Positions 24,016 to 32,448 of a stretch of DNA of 37,670 nt are shown piece by piece. The position numbers and the translations under genes are program-made. How positions within the stretch are numbered: the first letter of the stretch is position 1; the number at the start of each line of letters is the position of its first letter. The notes beneath the pieces are model-generated. The model was not told the origin of the DNA. It saw only the letters and a list, made by a program, of their open reading frames with translations, and ran no database searches. Origin of the DNA: Bacteroidales bacterium (GTDB lineage: Bacteria; Bacteroidota; Bacteroidia; Bacteroidales; Prolixibacteraceae); assembly GCA_031272965.1 (NCBI GenBank), contig JAISSS010000052.1, positions 1-37,670 of the forward strand, given 5' to 3'.

Positions 24016-24983
24016 TTAAAGTTGGAATCATCGGCGGGGCCGGTTATACGGCCGGCGAGCTGATTAGAATCTTGCTTCAGCATCCCGAAGTTGAACTTGT
24101 GTTTGTCAACAGCTCCAGCAATGCAGGAAACCTGTTGACGGACGTTCACGAAGGACTGCTGGGCGACACTGACATGCGCTTTACCGACGCCCTGCCATAC
24201 GCCCGCATTGACGTGCTGTTCTTCTGTACGGCACACGGCGACACCAGAAAGTTTCTGGAGGCCAATGACGTGCCGGAATCGCTGAAAATCATCGACCTGT
24301 CAACAGACTTCCGGCATCGTGAGGACGGAAACCGCTTCGTTTACGGGTTGCCTGAGCTTAACCGCGAGGTCATCCGCACAGCGCAGTATATTGCCAATCC
24401 GGGCTGCTTCGCTACGGCAATCCAGCTGGCTCTGTTGCCATTGGCTGCGGCAGGACTGCTTCGCTCGGAAATCCACATCAACGCCATCACCGGCTCCACC
24501 GGCGCAGGCGTAAAACCCGGCGCAACGAGCCATTTCAGCTGGCGCAACAACAATATCTCTGTCTATAAAGCCTTTGAGCATCAACACCTCGATGAAATAG
24601 GCCAGACATTGACACTGTTGCAGCCTGACTTCAACGCAGCTCTCCTCAATTTCATACCCGTCCGCGGCAACTTCACGCGGGGCATCTTTGCCTCCGTTTA
24701 CCTCGATTTTGACGGAACACAGGACGACGCCAATACGCTGTTTCGCAGGTATTATGCAGAGCGCCCGTTTGTTACCGTTACCGATGCACCCCCCGACCTT
24801 AAGCAGGCAGTCAACACCAACAAGTGCATACTGCACGTGGAAAAACACCGCAATAAACTGCTCATTATTTCCTGCATCGACAACTTGCTAAAAGGCGCTT
24901 CCGGTCAAGCGGTACATAACCTCAACCTGCTGTTCGGGCGCCCCGAAACCGAAGGACTGATGCTGAAAGCCAGCGCGTTCTGA
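24012..24983 (+). CDS. argC: N-acetyl-gamma-glutamyl-phosphate reductase
   Basis: A 323-residue NADPH-dependent reductase forming N-acyl-glutamate semialdehyde in arginine synthesis. The Rossmann motif GIIGGAGYTAGELIRIL is at residues 5-21, the active-site cysteine is Cys132 in YIANPGCFATAIQLALLPL, and the catalytic histidine lies in FIPVRGNFTRGI or in ATSHFSWRN nearby. Acetylated and succinylated substrates cannot be told apart from sequence. It is the last gene of this run; argD and argB, which in other Bacteroidales often follow or are nearby, are absent, and decayed repeats begin right after the stop. Confidence 0.95.
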   Translation: MIKVGIIGGAGYTAGELIRILLQHPEVELVFVNSSSNAGNLLTDVHEGLLGDTDMRFTDALPYARIDVLFFCTAHGDTRKFLEANDVPESLKIIDLSTDFRHREDGNRFVYGLPELNREVIRTAQYIANPGCFATAIQLALLPLAAAGLLRSEIHINAITGSTGAGVKPGATSHFSWRNNNISVYKAFEHQHLDEIGQTLTLLQPDFNAALLNFIPVRGNFTRGIFASVYLDFDGTQDDANTLFRRYYAERPFVTVTDAPPDLKQAVNTNKCILHVEKHRNKLLIISCIDNLLKGASGQAVHNLNLLFGRPETEGLMLKASAF

Positions 24984-25009
24984 TGCAAATATGTCCGAAC
25001 CTGATTTTT

Positions 25010-25215
25010 TGATTTATTTGCACACAGATAACACAGATTGAACGGATTCTCGCAGATTATTTTCACCGGAAAGGCACAAAGGACAAAAAGAAATAATCCT
25101 GCCAATCGTTTTAATCCCGTCAAAATCGCGGGTCAGAACAGTAATCAGGGTATTGCGGGTCAAGCCTGTAATGACGGGCAGATTGCATTACTGCATGTCT
25201 CCATTGACAACTGAC
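25010..25215. repeat. Mosaic of decayed dispersed intergenic repeats
   Basis: Several short pieces resemble repeats common in intergenic DNA of Bacteroidota and other phyla: ACAGATAACACAGATTGAAC (25025-25044), AATCCTGCCAATCGTTTTAA (25094-25113) followed by GGTCAGAACAG, ATTGCGGGTCAAGCCTGTAA (25152-25171), which can fold into an 8-bp stem, and TTGACAACTGACCACTGACT (25204-25223). No gene is seen between argC and the hydrogenase. Identification as known repeats is from memory. Confidence 0.5.
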
Positions 25216-25222
25216 CACTGAC

Positions 25223-25924
25223 TCACTGTTCATTTTCTTCGGCTTTGGCCACGTCTTCTTCGATGAATTTCCAGCCGCCAATCATGGAGGAAGTGATGCC
25301 GCGTCGCTCTATGTAGTCGTGGTATGCCACAATGTAGATGTGAGCGATAACGAAAACGATGAAAAACCATGTTGCAGCGTGGTGGATTTGCCGCACCATG
25401 AGGTCGCCGCCGAGCAGAGGCACTACCCATCCGAACAGCTTGGGCAGCAGCGATTTGCTCATGTCGGAATACAGCGCGAACCCTGTAATGCTCTGAAACA
25501 TAAAGGCAACAAAGAGCGCCAGATATGAGAGCGCCGCCAGCGTGTTGTGCCCGATGCTGTCAACCGGCTTGTTACGAATCATCCAGATGTCAACCATCAG
25601 CACTTCCCAAAATTCCTTCCACTGTTTCTTTTTCAGCGGGATAAAGTTGTCCCACCGTGCATAGCGATTGCCCACAAATCCCCAATACAGCCGGTACAGG
25701 AAGTTGAAGAAGAACACAAATGCCGTAACAAAATGGATGAAGCGCACTTTTCCGAACCAGAACGTAAATGTGGCTTCTGTCTCGTTCATGATGGCAGGCG
25801 GGTTGGCAATTATAAATCCCGTAATACATAATGTAATGATACACAGTGCATTTGTCCAGTGATAGAATCGTACCGGCAGTTCCCAGACATATACTTCGCG
25901 CAGGTTGGTGTTTCGGCTTTTCAT
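25223..25924 (-). CDS. [NiFe]-hydrogenase membrane cytochrome b subunit
   Basis: A 233-residue di-heme cytochrome b of the HyaC/HydC type that passes electrons from the hydrogenase small subunit to the quinone pool. Four helices carry the histidines: His22 in VRFYHWTNA, His64 in RFIHFVTAF, His181/His182 in RQIHHAATW and His195 in IAHIYIV. These provide the two heme axial ligand pairs plus extras, as in HyaC. It follows the large subunit by 36 bp in a small-large-cytochrome operon. Its heme could come from the hemB-L-E pathway in the same window. It ends in a cytoplasmic acidic tail. Confidence 0.92.
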   Translation of the reverse strand: MKSRNTNLREVYVWELPVRFYHWTNALCIITLCITGFIIANPPAIMNETEATFTFWFGKVRFIHFVTAFVFFFNFLYRLYWGFVGNRYARWDNFIPLKKKQWKEFWEVLMVDIWMIRNKPVDSIGHNTLAALSYLALFVAFMFQSITGFALYSDMSKSLLPKLFGWVVPLLGGDLMVRQIHHAATWFFIVFVIAHIYIVAYHDYIERRGITSSMIGGWKFIEEDVAKAEENEQ

Positions 25925-25960
25925 GGGTGTAAAAATTAAGCACCGTGTCAGGCGGTTGCG

Positions 25961-27679
25961 TTAGAAGGTGCTGATTTGATGAACAAATGTGCCTTTTTCG
26001 TCATACAGATGTACGGCGCAGGCTAAACAGGGGTCGAAAGAGTGGATGGTGCGCAGCATTTCGAGCGGCTGTTTTGGGTCGTGAACGGGGGTTCCGATGA
26101 GGGACGCCTCGTATGCTGACCGCTGGCCGTCGGGGTCGCGCGGTGAGGCGTTCCAGGTGGTTGGCACCACCAACTGATAGTTTTTTACGCGGTTATTTTC
26201 GATGACCACGAAATGTGCCAGCGCCCCGCGCGGGGCTTCGGTCAGGCCCACCCCTTTTGCCTGTTTTGGCCACTGTTCGGGGTCCCATTTTTCGGTATTT
26301 GCCATGCGCGGGTCTGTGGGGATTGTGGCCACGAGGCGGTCGAGATATTCCAGCGCCCAGTCGGCATTAAGTTTTGTTTCCATGCCCCGTGCGGCGGTGC
26401 GTCCAAGGGTCGAAAACAGCGCGTCCGCGCTCAGGCCAAGCCGGGACAGCGTGTTGTCTATGAGCGTTTTTTGCGGCTCTTTTCCGGCGGCGTATGCCAC
26501 CAACATTCGGGACAGCGGGCCGACTTCCATTGCCCTGTCTTTCCATCGGGGCGTTTTTATCCAGCTGTATTTGTCGGTTACGTCCAAATGTCTGTACGGC
26601 GGACGCGGGCCGGTATAGTTCAGCGTGGTTTCTCCGTCCCAAGGATGCAGTCCGGCGGCGTCGCCCTGCGAATATTTGTACCATGAATGTCGGATAAATT
26701 CGCGGATTTCATCGGGCGACTGCGCATCGACGGGATACACACGGCTGAGGTCCCGGTCGAGGATTATCCCGCGCGGCATCTTCAGGCTGTCGGGGTCGCT
26801 GTAGCCGTTGTCGGGGAAGTCGCCATAAGCGAGGTAGTTGCTGACGCCGCCGCCAATGGAGGCCCATTCGTCTTTGTAAACGTCGGCAACCATGAGCAGG
26901 TCGGGAATATATACCTGATTTACGAATGTTTGTGCATCGAGCAGTATTTTCCGCACAAATGCGAGCCTTTCGGCATTGATGGCGTTGGCCTCGTTGAGGT
27001 TGATGCTGCACGGCATACCGCCTACGAGGTAGTTCGGATGAGGGTTCTTGCCGCCGAAAACGGCATGTACCTTTACCACGTCCTTTTGCCATTCGAGGGC
27101 ATCGAGGTAGTGCGCTACAGCGATGAGGTTCTGTTCGGGCGACAGCCGGTATGCCGGATGTCCCCAATAGCCATTGGCGAAGATTCCCAGCTGGCCGGAT
27201 TCGACGAGCCGGGTGATGCGTTCTTTGATGCTCCTGAAATAGCCCGCAGAATTGTTGCGCCATGGCGACAGCTGTTTTGCGGCGTCGGAGGCGGCGTCGG
27301 GGTCAGCCTTAAGCGCCGCCAGCACATCAACCCAGTCGAAAGCGTGCAGATGGTAGAAGTGAACCACATGGTCGTGCATATACAGCACGTTGGCCATGAT
27401 ATTACGCACTAATTCGGCGGCCTGCGGGACGGTAATTCCCAGCGCGTTTTCCACCGCCCGCACGGAAGTGAGCGAATGTGTAGAAGTACACACCCCGCAC
27501 ACGCGCCCCACGAATGCCCACACGTCGCGCGGGTCACGGTCGAGCACGATGTTCTCCAGACCGCGAACCATGGTGCCCGAACTGAAAGCGTCTTTAATTG
27601 TGCCGTTCTCTATTTCCGCCTCAATACGCAGGTGCCCTTCGATGCGCGTAACGGGGTCAACAACAATTCTTTCTTCCAT
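25961..27679 (-). CDS. [NiFe]-hydrogenase large (catalytic) subunit, group 1
   Basis: A 572-residue subunit holding the Ni-Fe site for H2 oxidation. N-terminal ligands are Cys61 and Cys64 in RVCGVCTSTHSL; C-terminal ligands are Cys551 and Cys554 in DPCLACAVH. The 15 residues after His557 form the propeptide that a specific endopeptidase (HyaD/HoxM type) removes after nickel insertion. VDPVTRIEGHLRIE at the start is the family opening. It is exported by piggy-back with the Tat-signal small subunit. Neither the endopeptidase nor hyp maturation genes lie downstream; the operon is cut short by intergenic repeats, so they must be elsewhere. Confidence 0.96.
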   Translation of the reverse strand: MEERIVVDPVTRIEGHLRIEAEIENGTIKDAFSSGTMVRGLENIVLDRDPRDVWAFVGRVCGVCTSTHSLTSVRAVENALGITVPQAAELVRNIMANVLYMHDHVVHFYHLHAFDWVDVLAALKADPDAASDAAKQLSPWRNNSAGYFRSIKERITRLVESGQLGIFANGYWGHPAYRLSPEQNLIAVAHYLDALEWQKDVVKVHAVFGGKNPHPNYLVGGMPCSINLNEANAINAERLAFVRKILLDAQTFVNQVYIPDLLMVADVYKDEWASIGGGVSNYLAYGDFPDNGYSDPDSLKMPRGIILDRDLSRVYPVDAQSPDEIREFIRHSWYKYSQGDAAGLHPWDGETTLNYTGPRPPYRHLDVTDKYSWIKTPRWKDRAMEVGPLSRMLVAYAAGKEPQKTLIDNTLSRLGLSADALFSTLGRTAARGMETKLNADWALEYLDRLVATIPTDPRMANTEKWDPEQWPKQAKGVGLTEAPRGALAHFVVIENNRVKNYQLVVPTTWNASPRDPDGQRSAYEASLIGTPVHDPKQPLEMLRTIHSFDPCLACAVHLYDEKGTFVHQISTF

Positions 27680-27713
27680 AATATTTTATGTGGCTATATT
27701 ACACATACGTTCA

Positions 27714-28799
27714 TTACGATGGAGTATCCACATTCTCAATCTGCTTTTTTTTGCGGATATTTGTTGCCACGGCGTGTGCGGCAGCTCCGGCCACGGTTGC
27801 TATACCGATGCCCAGTCCGATGTTGTCGGCGGTGGCTTCGATGCCGAAAGCGTTGATAGACGGAATCCTTCGATAGAAAGGGCTGTTATCCCAGAATCCT
27901 TCTTCGCTGCATCCTATGCAGGGGTGTCCGCTCTGGATGGGATAGCTCACGCCCTCGTTCCATTTGATGATGCCACAGGAGTTGTATGTGTTTGGCCCTT
28001 TGCAGCCCACCTTATAGAGGCAGTAGCCGCGGCGGGCGTTCTCGTCGTCGAAGCTCTTGACGAACAGACCGGCGTCGAAGTTGGCGCGGCGGTAGCAGGA
28101 ATCGTGTACGCGACGGGAGTAGAACGTTTTTGGGCGGCCAAGGCTGTCCAACTGCGGCAATGTTCCAAAAGTGAGCAGGTGTATAATTACTCCTGCCATG
28201 ACGTCGGCAATCGGCGGGCATCCCTGCACGTTGACCACCGTTTTGCCTTTGATGATACGTCGGATAGCTTTAGCGCCGGTGGGATTCGGGAAGGCCGCCT
28301 GAACGCATCCGGCACAGGCGCAGTTGCCCCATGCCACGACCGCCAATGCGCCGTCAGCGGCCTCTTCCAATATTTGTTTGGCGCTACGTCCGCCGATACA
28401 GCAGTATGCCTCGTCGTCAACAGGCACGGAGCCTTCGACGAGCAGCACGTAATGCCCTCTGTATTTCTCAATCGTGCTGTGCAGGCACGTCTCAGCCTGC
28501 TCGCCCGCCGCCGCCATAAGCGTTTCGGTATAGTCGAGCGAGATGCTGTCGAACAGCAGGTCGGCCACTAACGGATGCGAGCAGCGGATGAATGACTCGC
28601 TACAGCAGGTACATTCCTGAAAATGCAGCCACACCACCGGCACACGAGGCTTCGATTCCAGCGCCTTAGCTATCCGGACCGCCCCGCTTGCTTCCAAACC
28701 GAGCATCGCCGCCATAGTGGCACTGAACTTCATAAAGTCGCGCCGCGACACGCCCTTACGCAAGCATGATTCGTAGAACGAAAGAGTAGCGGGTTCCAT
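27714..28799 (-). CDS. [NiFe]-hydrogenase small subunit with Tat signal and six-Cys proximal cluster
   Basis: A 361-residue iron-sulphur subunit. Tat signal: SRRDFMKFSA with Arg19-Arg20, then a hydrophobic stretch. Proximal-cluster cysteines are Cys63, Cys65, Cys66, Cys160, Cys165 and Cys194. Their spacing matches E. coli Hyd-1 (17, 19, 20, 115, 120, 149) and includes both supernumerary cysteines (65 and 165) that make the [4Fe-3S] cluster of oxygen-tolerant enzymes. A further Cys162 is unusual. Distal and medial clusters are at His232/Cys235/Cys260/Cys266 and Cys275/Cys294/Cys297. A C-terminal hydrophobic helix (about 326-345) anchors it next to the cytochrome. The ATG at 28799 is chosen over the TTG at 28808. 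No -7 consensus was found upstream. Confidence 0.95.
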   Translation of the reverse strand: MEPATLSFYESCLRKGVSRRDFMKFSATMAAMLGLEASGAVRIAKALESKPRVPVVWLHFQECTCCSESFIRCSHPLVADLLFDSISLDYTETLMAAAGEQAETCLHSTIEKYRGHYVLLVEGSVPVDDEAYCCIGGRSAKQILEEAADGALAVVAWGNCACAGCVQAAFPNPTGAKAIRRIIKGKTVVNVQGCPPIADVMAGVIIHLLTFGTLPQLDSLGRPKTFYSRRVHDSCYRRANFDAGLFVKSFDDENARRGYCLYKVGCKGPNTYNSCGIIKWNEGVSYPIQSGHPCIGCSEEGFWDNSPFYRRIPSINAFGIEATADNIGLGIGIATVAGAAAHAVATNIRKKKQIENVDTPS

Positions 28800-28940
28800 A
28801 GCAAACAAAAATTAAGAAAAGTAGCGATGACCTGTCCGCCTGACTTGGAGGTTTCATGGTTTCAAGTCGGAAGCATAAAACACGAATGATATGAGCAAAA
28901 GTTCAATTACTCTTTTCGCTTTTCAGGGTATCGCTATTAA

Positions 28941-29519
28941 TTAATAATTTTCTTTTTTCGGCTCGAAATAGGCTTGCGGATGGTCGCAGGCGGGGCAACG
29001 CAGGGGCGCTTTTTTGCCCTTATGTACGAACCCGCAGTTGCGGCATTGCCACGTTATTTCTTCGTCTTTCTCGAACACCTGCCCCTTCTGCAGGTTGTCG
29101 AGCAGTTTGCGGTAGCGCTTCTCATGCTCGGCTTCCACCTTGGCAATCATGCGCCACACCACGGCGATTTGTTTGAAGCCTTCTTCTTCGGCGATGTCTG
29201 CGAATTTAGGGTACAGTTCTGCCCATTCTTCGTTTTCACCGGAAGCGGCGGCAGCGAGGTTCTCCTCGGTGGTGCCGATTACTCCCGCCGGATAGGACGC
29301 GGTGATTTCTACCATGCCGCCTTCGAGGAACTTGAAGAAGCGCTCGGCATGTTCTTTTTCCTGCTCGGCAGTTTCGGCAAATACGCCTGCTATCTGTTCG
29401 TAGCCCTCTTTCCGCGCCTTGCTGGCGAAGAAAACATAACGGCTACGCGCCTGAGATTCTCCGGCAAATGACTTGAGCAGATTCTGCTCGGTACGGGTAC
29501 CTTTTACACTCTTATCCAT
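28941..29519 (-). CDS. Rubrerythrin
   Basis: A 192-residue non-heme di-iron peroxidase that reduces hydrogen peroxide in anaerobes. The ferritin-like bundle carries the iron-ligand glutamates in FAGESQARSRY (Glu21), AEQEKEHAERF (Glu54, His57 region), EEWAEL and AKVEAEHEKRY. The C-terminal rubredoxin domain has CRNCG (Cys159, Cys162) and CPACDHPQ (Cys175, Cys178) binding one iron. It has its own -7 element and points in the same direction as the hydrogenase, about 140 bp before it. Proximity to an oxygen-tolerant-type hydrogenase suggests a shared need to cope with oxygen. Confidence 0.96.
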   Translation of the reverse strand: MDKSVKGTRTEQNLLKSFAGESQARSRYVFFASKARKEGYEQIAGVFAETAEQEKEHAERFFKFLEGGMVEITASYPAGVIGTTEENLAAAASGENEEWAELYPKFADIAEEEGFKQIAVVWRMIAKVEAEHEKRYRKLLDNLQKGQVFEKDEEITWQCRNCGFVHKGKKAPLRCPACDHPQAYFEPKKENY

Positions 29520-29551
29520 AAAAGAATTAATTTAACAGTTAAAAATAGATT

Positions 29552-29579
29552 CAAAGGTAATCATTTTACATGTAACAAA
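29552..29579 (-). promoter_or_regulatory. Promoter of the rubrerythrin gene
   Basis: On the minus strand: TTTG (complement of 29576-29579), a 16 bp spacer, then TACCTTTG (complement of 29552-29559), 32 bp before the ATG. The -7 box is exact; the spacer is shorter than usual. Confidence 0.55.
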
Positions 29580-29693
29580 CTCGCTTTGCAACGACTTTTT
29601 TTGCCGTTACCGAAAAAAATAATGCAATTTCTACTTTTCATAATCTAATATTAAATTTGAGTAAAAACTGACCTGACGGATAATGTAAGCGCC

Positions 29694-29721
29694 AAAAAAA
29701 GGCGTTCCTTTGGGAACGCCT
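29694..29721 (-). terminator. Rho-independent terminator of the susC-susD-susE-like operon
   Basis: A perfect 9-bp stem (29700-29708 with 29713-29721) and 4-base loop. On the minus strand it is followed by seven T (29700-29694). It starts 28 bp after the stop of the last sus-like gene. Confidence 0.85.
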
Positions 29722-29749
29722 GTAAATTGAAAACTAATACATGTGACTT

Positions 29750-30910
29750 TTATTCTTCGTCATAGTCGCGGGCGGCGCCATACTTGACGGATAGCTGTAT
29801 TTCGCCGATGCCGCTGATTCCGATGGCGCAGACTTCCACCACACCGTAATATTCCACCTCGCTGCCCTTGGAAATTTTTACGATGTAGTATGCGGGCGTT
29901 GCCGTCGGGGTAATGGTTGGGGTTGCCGACGCGAATGAGGCAGACTGTACCTGATGGCGATTCCCGTTCTCGAAATCATCTTCCGTGGCGGTGGCGAATG
30001 CGAAAGTATAGCCGCTAAGGCCTGCGATTGCGCCTGTGGTGGTAATCGCCAGCACCGGTTCCACGTCGAGGGCGTCAACGACTTCCTCAATCGTATATTC
30101 GGTGCCGCTCAATCCCACAAAGATGCGGGTAGAATCGGTCTTTGTAACACCGTTCGCCGGCGTGAAATCGGTAATAACGTTGTCAACCGTAAAGCTGTAT
30201 TCCGAACTCTCGGCGAACTCGTCACAGGCATACACGAAAGAAGTAACTAACGTGTCTTTTTTGGCGCTGTAGCTGACAATTTCGCGGATATATACCGTGT
30301 CGCCGGGAGCTAATCCTTTGGCGGTCAGGTCGGCAGTTTTGAAGACGAGCAGTGCGGCGCCGTCTTCCACTTCCACGGTGGAGAATGTTCCCCAGGCGCC
30401 GTTCACACCTTTTTTGAACTCGGCGTTGCCGTAGCTCAGGTTGTCAGGGTCCATCCAGCTGTTGATATATGTCTCAAATACGATAGTATCATTGAGCGTT
30501 TTGCCTTCGAGGGCAGTGAAAGTCTCTGCCGGTGATGCTTCGAGGCTTGATACCATCGTGAAGACAGCGTAGGTGGTATAACCGCCTGCCTCGATTTTTA
30601 CGGGGGCTACGTCGTCAATGGCTGACAGGCCGAGTTCTTCGGCAGTGTAAGTAACCGACAGTGTGCCGTCTTGTATCGGGGCGGCGTCGTCGAGGACTTC
30701 ACCGTCGAAGGATATTTTAGCGGTGGTGGCGTCTTTAACGTGTACGTCCATGGTCAGCGTTACGGAGCTGCTGAGGTTGGATATTTCCAGTTCTTCCGGC
30801 ATACCGAACCAATCTTCCGGCAGTACGCCGGGGGCGTCCTCATCGCTACAGGCGGTAGCTAATGCCATCACGAGGAATAAACTTTGTGTATAGAGCAGTA
30901 ATTTTTTCAT
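29750..30910 (-). CDS. SusE-position outer-membrane lipoprotein
   Basis: A 386-residue surface lipoprotein; the signal peptide ends LATAC with Cys21 as the lipidation site, followed by acidic SDEDAP as often seen for surface-exported lipoproteins of Bacteroidota. The rest is beta-rich with three or so Ig-like units and many acidic and threonine residues; I see no enzyme motif. Its place after susC and susD suggests it helps bind the locus substrate, as SusE and SusF do, although the sequence is not clearly of the SusE family. It ends 28 bp before a strong terminator and starts 27 bp after susD. Confidence 0.65.
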   Translation of the reverse strand: MKKLLLYTQSLFLVMALATACSDEDAPGVLPEDWFGMPEELEISNLSSSVTLTMDVHVKDATTAKISFDGEVLDDAAPIQDGTLSVTYTAEELGLSAIDDVAPVKIEAGGYTTYAVFTMVSSLEASPAETFTALEGKTLNDTIVFETYINSWMDPDNLSYGNAEFKKGVNGAWGTFSTVEVEDGAALLVFKTADLTAKGLAPGDTVYIREIVSYSAKKDTLVTSFVYACDEFAESSEYSFTVDNVITDFTPANGVTKTDSTRIFVGLSGTEYTIEEVVDALDVEPVLAITTTGAIAGLSGYTFAFATATEDDFENGNRHQVQSASFASATPTITPTATPAYYIVKISKGSEVEYYGVVEVCAIGISGIGEIQLSVKYGAARDYDEE

Positions 30911-30937
30911 CTTGATAACTGTTTAAATGGTTAACGA

Positions 30938-32437
30938 TTAATTATTGACTCCCTGGCGCTGGTCCCACCACATCTGTTTTCCCCAGAAGTCGTCTATAAC
31001 GTCGGCATTAAATGTCTTGTTATTTTCGGTATTGAGATTTCTTTCGGTGTCGGGATATGGCGAGCGGAGCGGAATGAAGTGGTGTGCAGAATATTTAGCG
31101 GGTCGTCCGGGCGCCACGTAGAGGAACTCCGGCACTCCGGTACGGCGGTATATTGACCAGCCTTCCATCCCCTGTTTGAACATGGCGACCCAAGCTTCAT
31201 ACCATATTTTTTTGCGCTGCTGTTCGGGAGTTCCGGTGGGGAATGTTCCGGCGCCGTTAATATATGTGGCGATGCTGGAAGCGCTGACGCCGTTCTCTTC
31301 CATGGATGCAGTAATGCCGTTTTCGTAGGCGGTTTTAGCATCCACGCCTTTGGTGTTCCAGCCGCGGGTAGCAGCCTCGGCGATATAGAACCAGGTTTCG
31401 GCGGCGCGGAACCACGGGGAGAAGCCTCCCAAGTCCTGTTCGTAGGCATACGACCAGTGGGAATAGTTTGCGGGGGCGGCATTGGCGGCAGCCCCGATGA
31501 CGTAACCGCGGTATTGTTTACTGGCCACGGCAGGCTCAAAATACTTTGACAGACGCGGGTCCTTATTGGCAATGAAAGTTTCCACCATCTTGTCGGGGGC
31601 GCAAAATTCCACGCCCGGACGGGTGCGGTATGCGTCGGCCAACGGCTCAAAGCGGGAGGCGTCGGAAGCGTCCCACCAGAAGAAGGCGTTCTCGTCAGGG
31701 GTGGTCAGCACCGGATATTTTGCGGGTGCTCCGAGTATTTCCTCAACGGTTTGTTTGGCCAGCGCCGCGCTCACGTCAGAGATACGGGTAGCCAGCCGCA
31801 GCCGTAATGAGTTGGCATATTTTTGCCACAGCTCAATGTCGCCGCCATAGAGCAGGTCTCCACCGCTGATGTCATCATCGCCTTCGCCGTTGTCAGCCCA
31901 GTCGTCGGCCACTTCCTTGAGCAGGGTCAGCAGGGCTGGATATATTTCTTCCTGCGTGTCGTAGGTCGGGTTCAGGATGCCCTCGTCGATACGGGCGGCA
32001 TCCGAGTATGGCACGTCGCGCCAGCGGTCAGTAGCGATGCTCATCACGTGGGCTTCGAGCACCTTCGCTACGTTCAGCATGTTGCGCATGCCGTCTTCGG
32101 AGGCTTTCTTCTGGATGTCGCGCAGGGTGTTCAGGGTGAGGTATATGTCTTCCCAGTCGGTATCCTGCACACCTGCTCTGAATTCGTAGCGGGCCTCGTC
32201 AATGTAGTTGAGCTTTGAGACGTAACCTGCAAAAGTACAGGGTTCGTCGAGCATAAACCACCTGTCGTAGAGGTTGGCAGAGATATACCATTCAGCCCAC
32301 GCCAACTCGTTATCGGCAGGCACCTGCGAAGGATTGTCGGGGTCGGTATTTATTTCCGTGAACTTGTCGGTACACCCCGATAGCAGCGCAGCCATAAGCA
32401 GCAGCGCAATAGATATATTATTAATATGTCTTTTCAT
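30938..32437 (-). CDS. SusD/RagB-family nutrient-binding lipoprotein (SusD-like_2 type)
   Basis: A 499-residue surface lipoprotein forming the lid of the SusC transporter. The signal ends LLSGC with Cys22 lipidated, then TDKFTEINTDPDNPSQV, typical of the SusD-like_2 subgroup. Helical TPR-like segments follow, including IYLTLNTLRDIQKKASEDG and a conserved ELWQKYANSLRLRLATRIS. The tail has the family KKIWYEAWVAMFKQGMEGWS and YPDTERNLN elements. It lies 11 bp after susC. Which glycan or peptide is bound cannot be read, and no glycoside hydrolase is linked in the window. Confidence 0.92.
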   Translation of the reverse strand: MKRHINNISIALLLMAALLSGCTDKFTEINTDPDNPSQVPADNELAWAEWYISANLYDRWFMLDEPCTFAGYVSKLNYIDEARYEFRAGVQDTDWEDIYLTLNTLRDIQKKASEDGMRNMLNVAKVLEAHVMSIATDRWRDVPYSDAARIDEGILNPTYDTQEEIYPALLTLLKEVADDWADNGEGDDDISGGDLLYGGDIELWQKYANSLRLRLATRISDVSAALAKQTVEEILGAPAKYPVLTTPDENAFFWWDASDASRFEPLADAYRTRPGVEFCAPDKMVETFIANKDPRLSKYFEPAVASKQYRGYVIGAAANAAPANYSHWSYAYEQDLGGFSPWFRAAETWFYIAEAATRGWNTKGVDAKTAYENGITASMEENGVSASSIATYINGAGTFPTGTPEQQRKKIWYEAWVAMFKQGMEGWSIYRRTGVPEFLYVAPGRPAKYSAHHFIPLRSPYPDTERNLNTENNKTFNADVIDDFWGKQMWWDQRQGVNN

Positions 32438-32448
32438 GGTTCTTTTTA

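Noticed and set aside
26687-27412. Plus-strand frame of 241 codons
   Set aside because: Antisense to the hydrogenase large subunit; no motif of its own.
27390-28571. Plus-strand frame of 393 codons across the hydrogenase genes
   Set aside because: It is the antisense shadow of the small and large subunit genes, which carry full sets of metal-ligand motifs.
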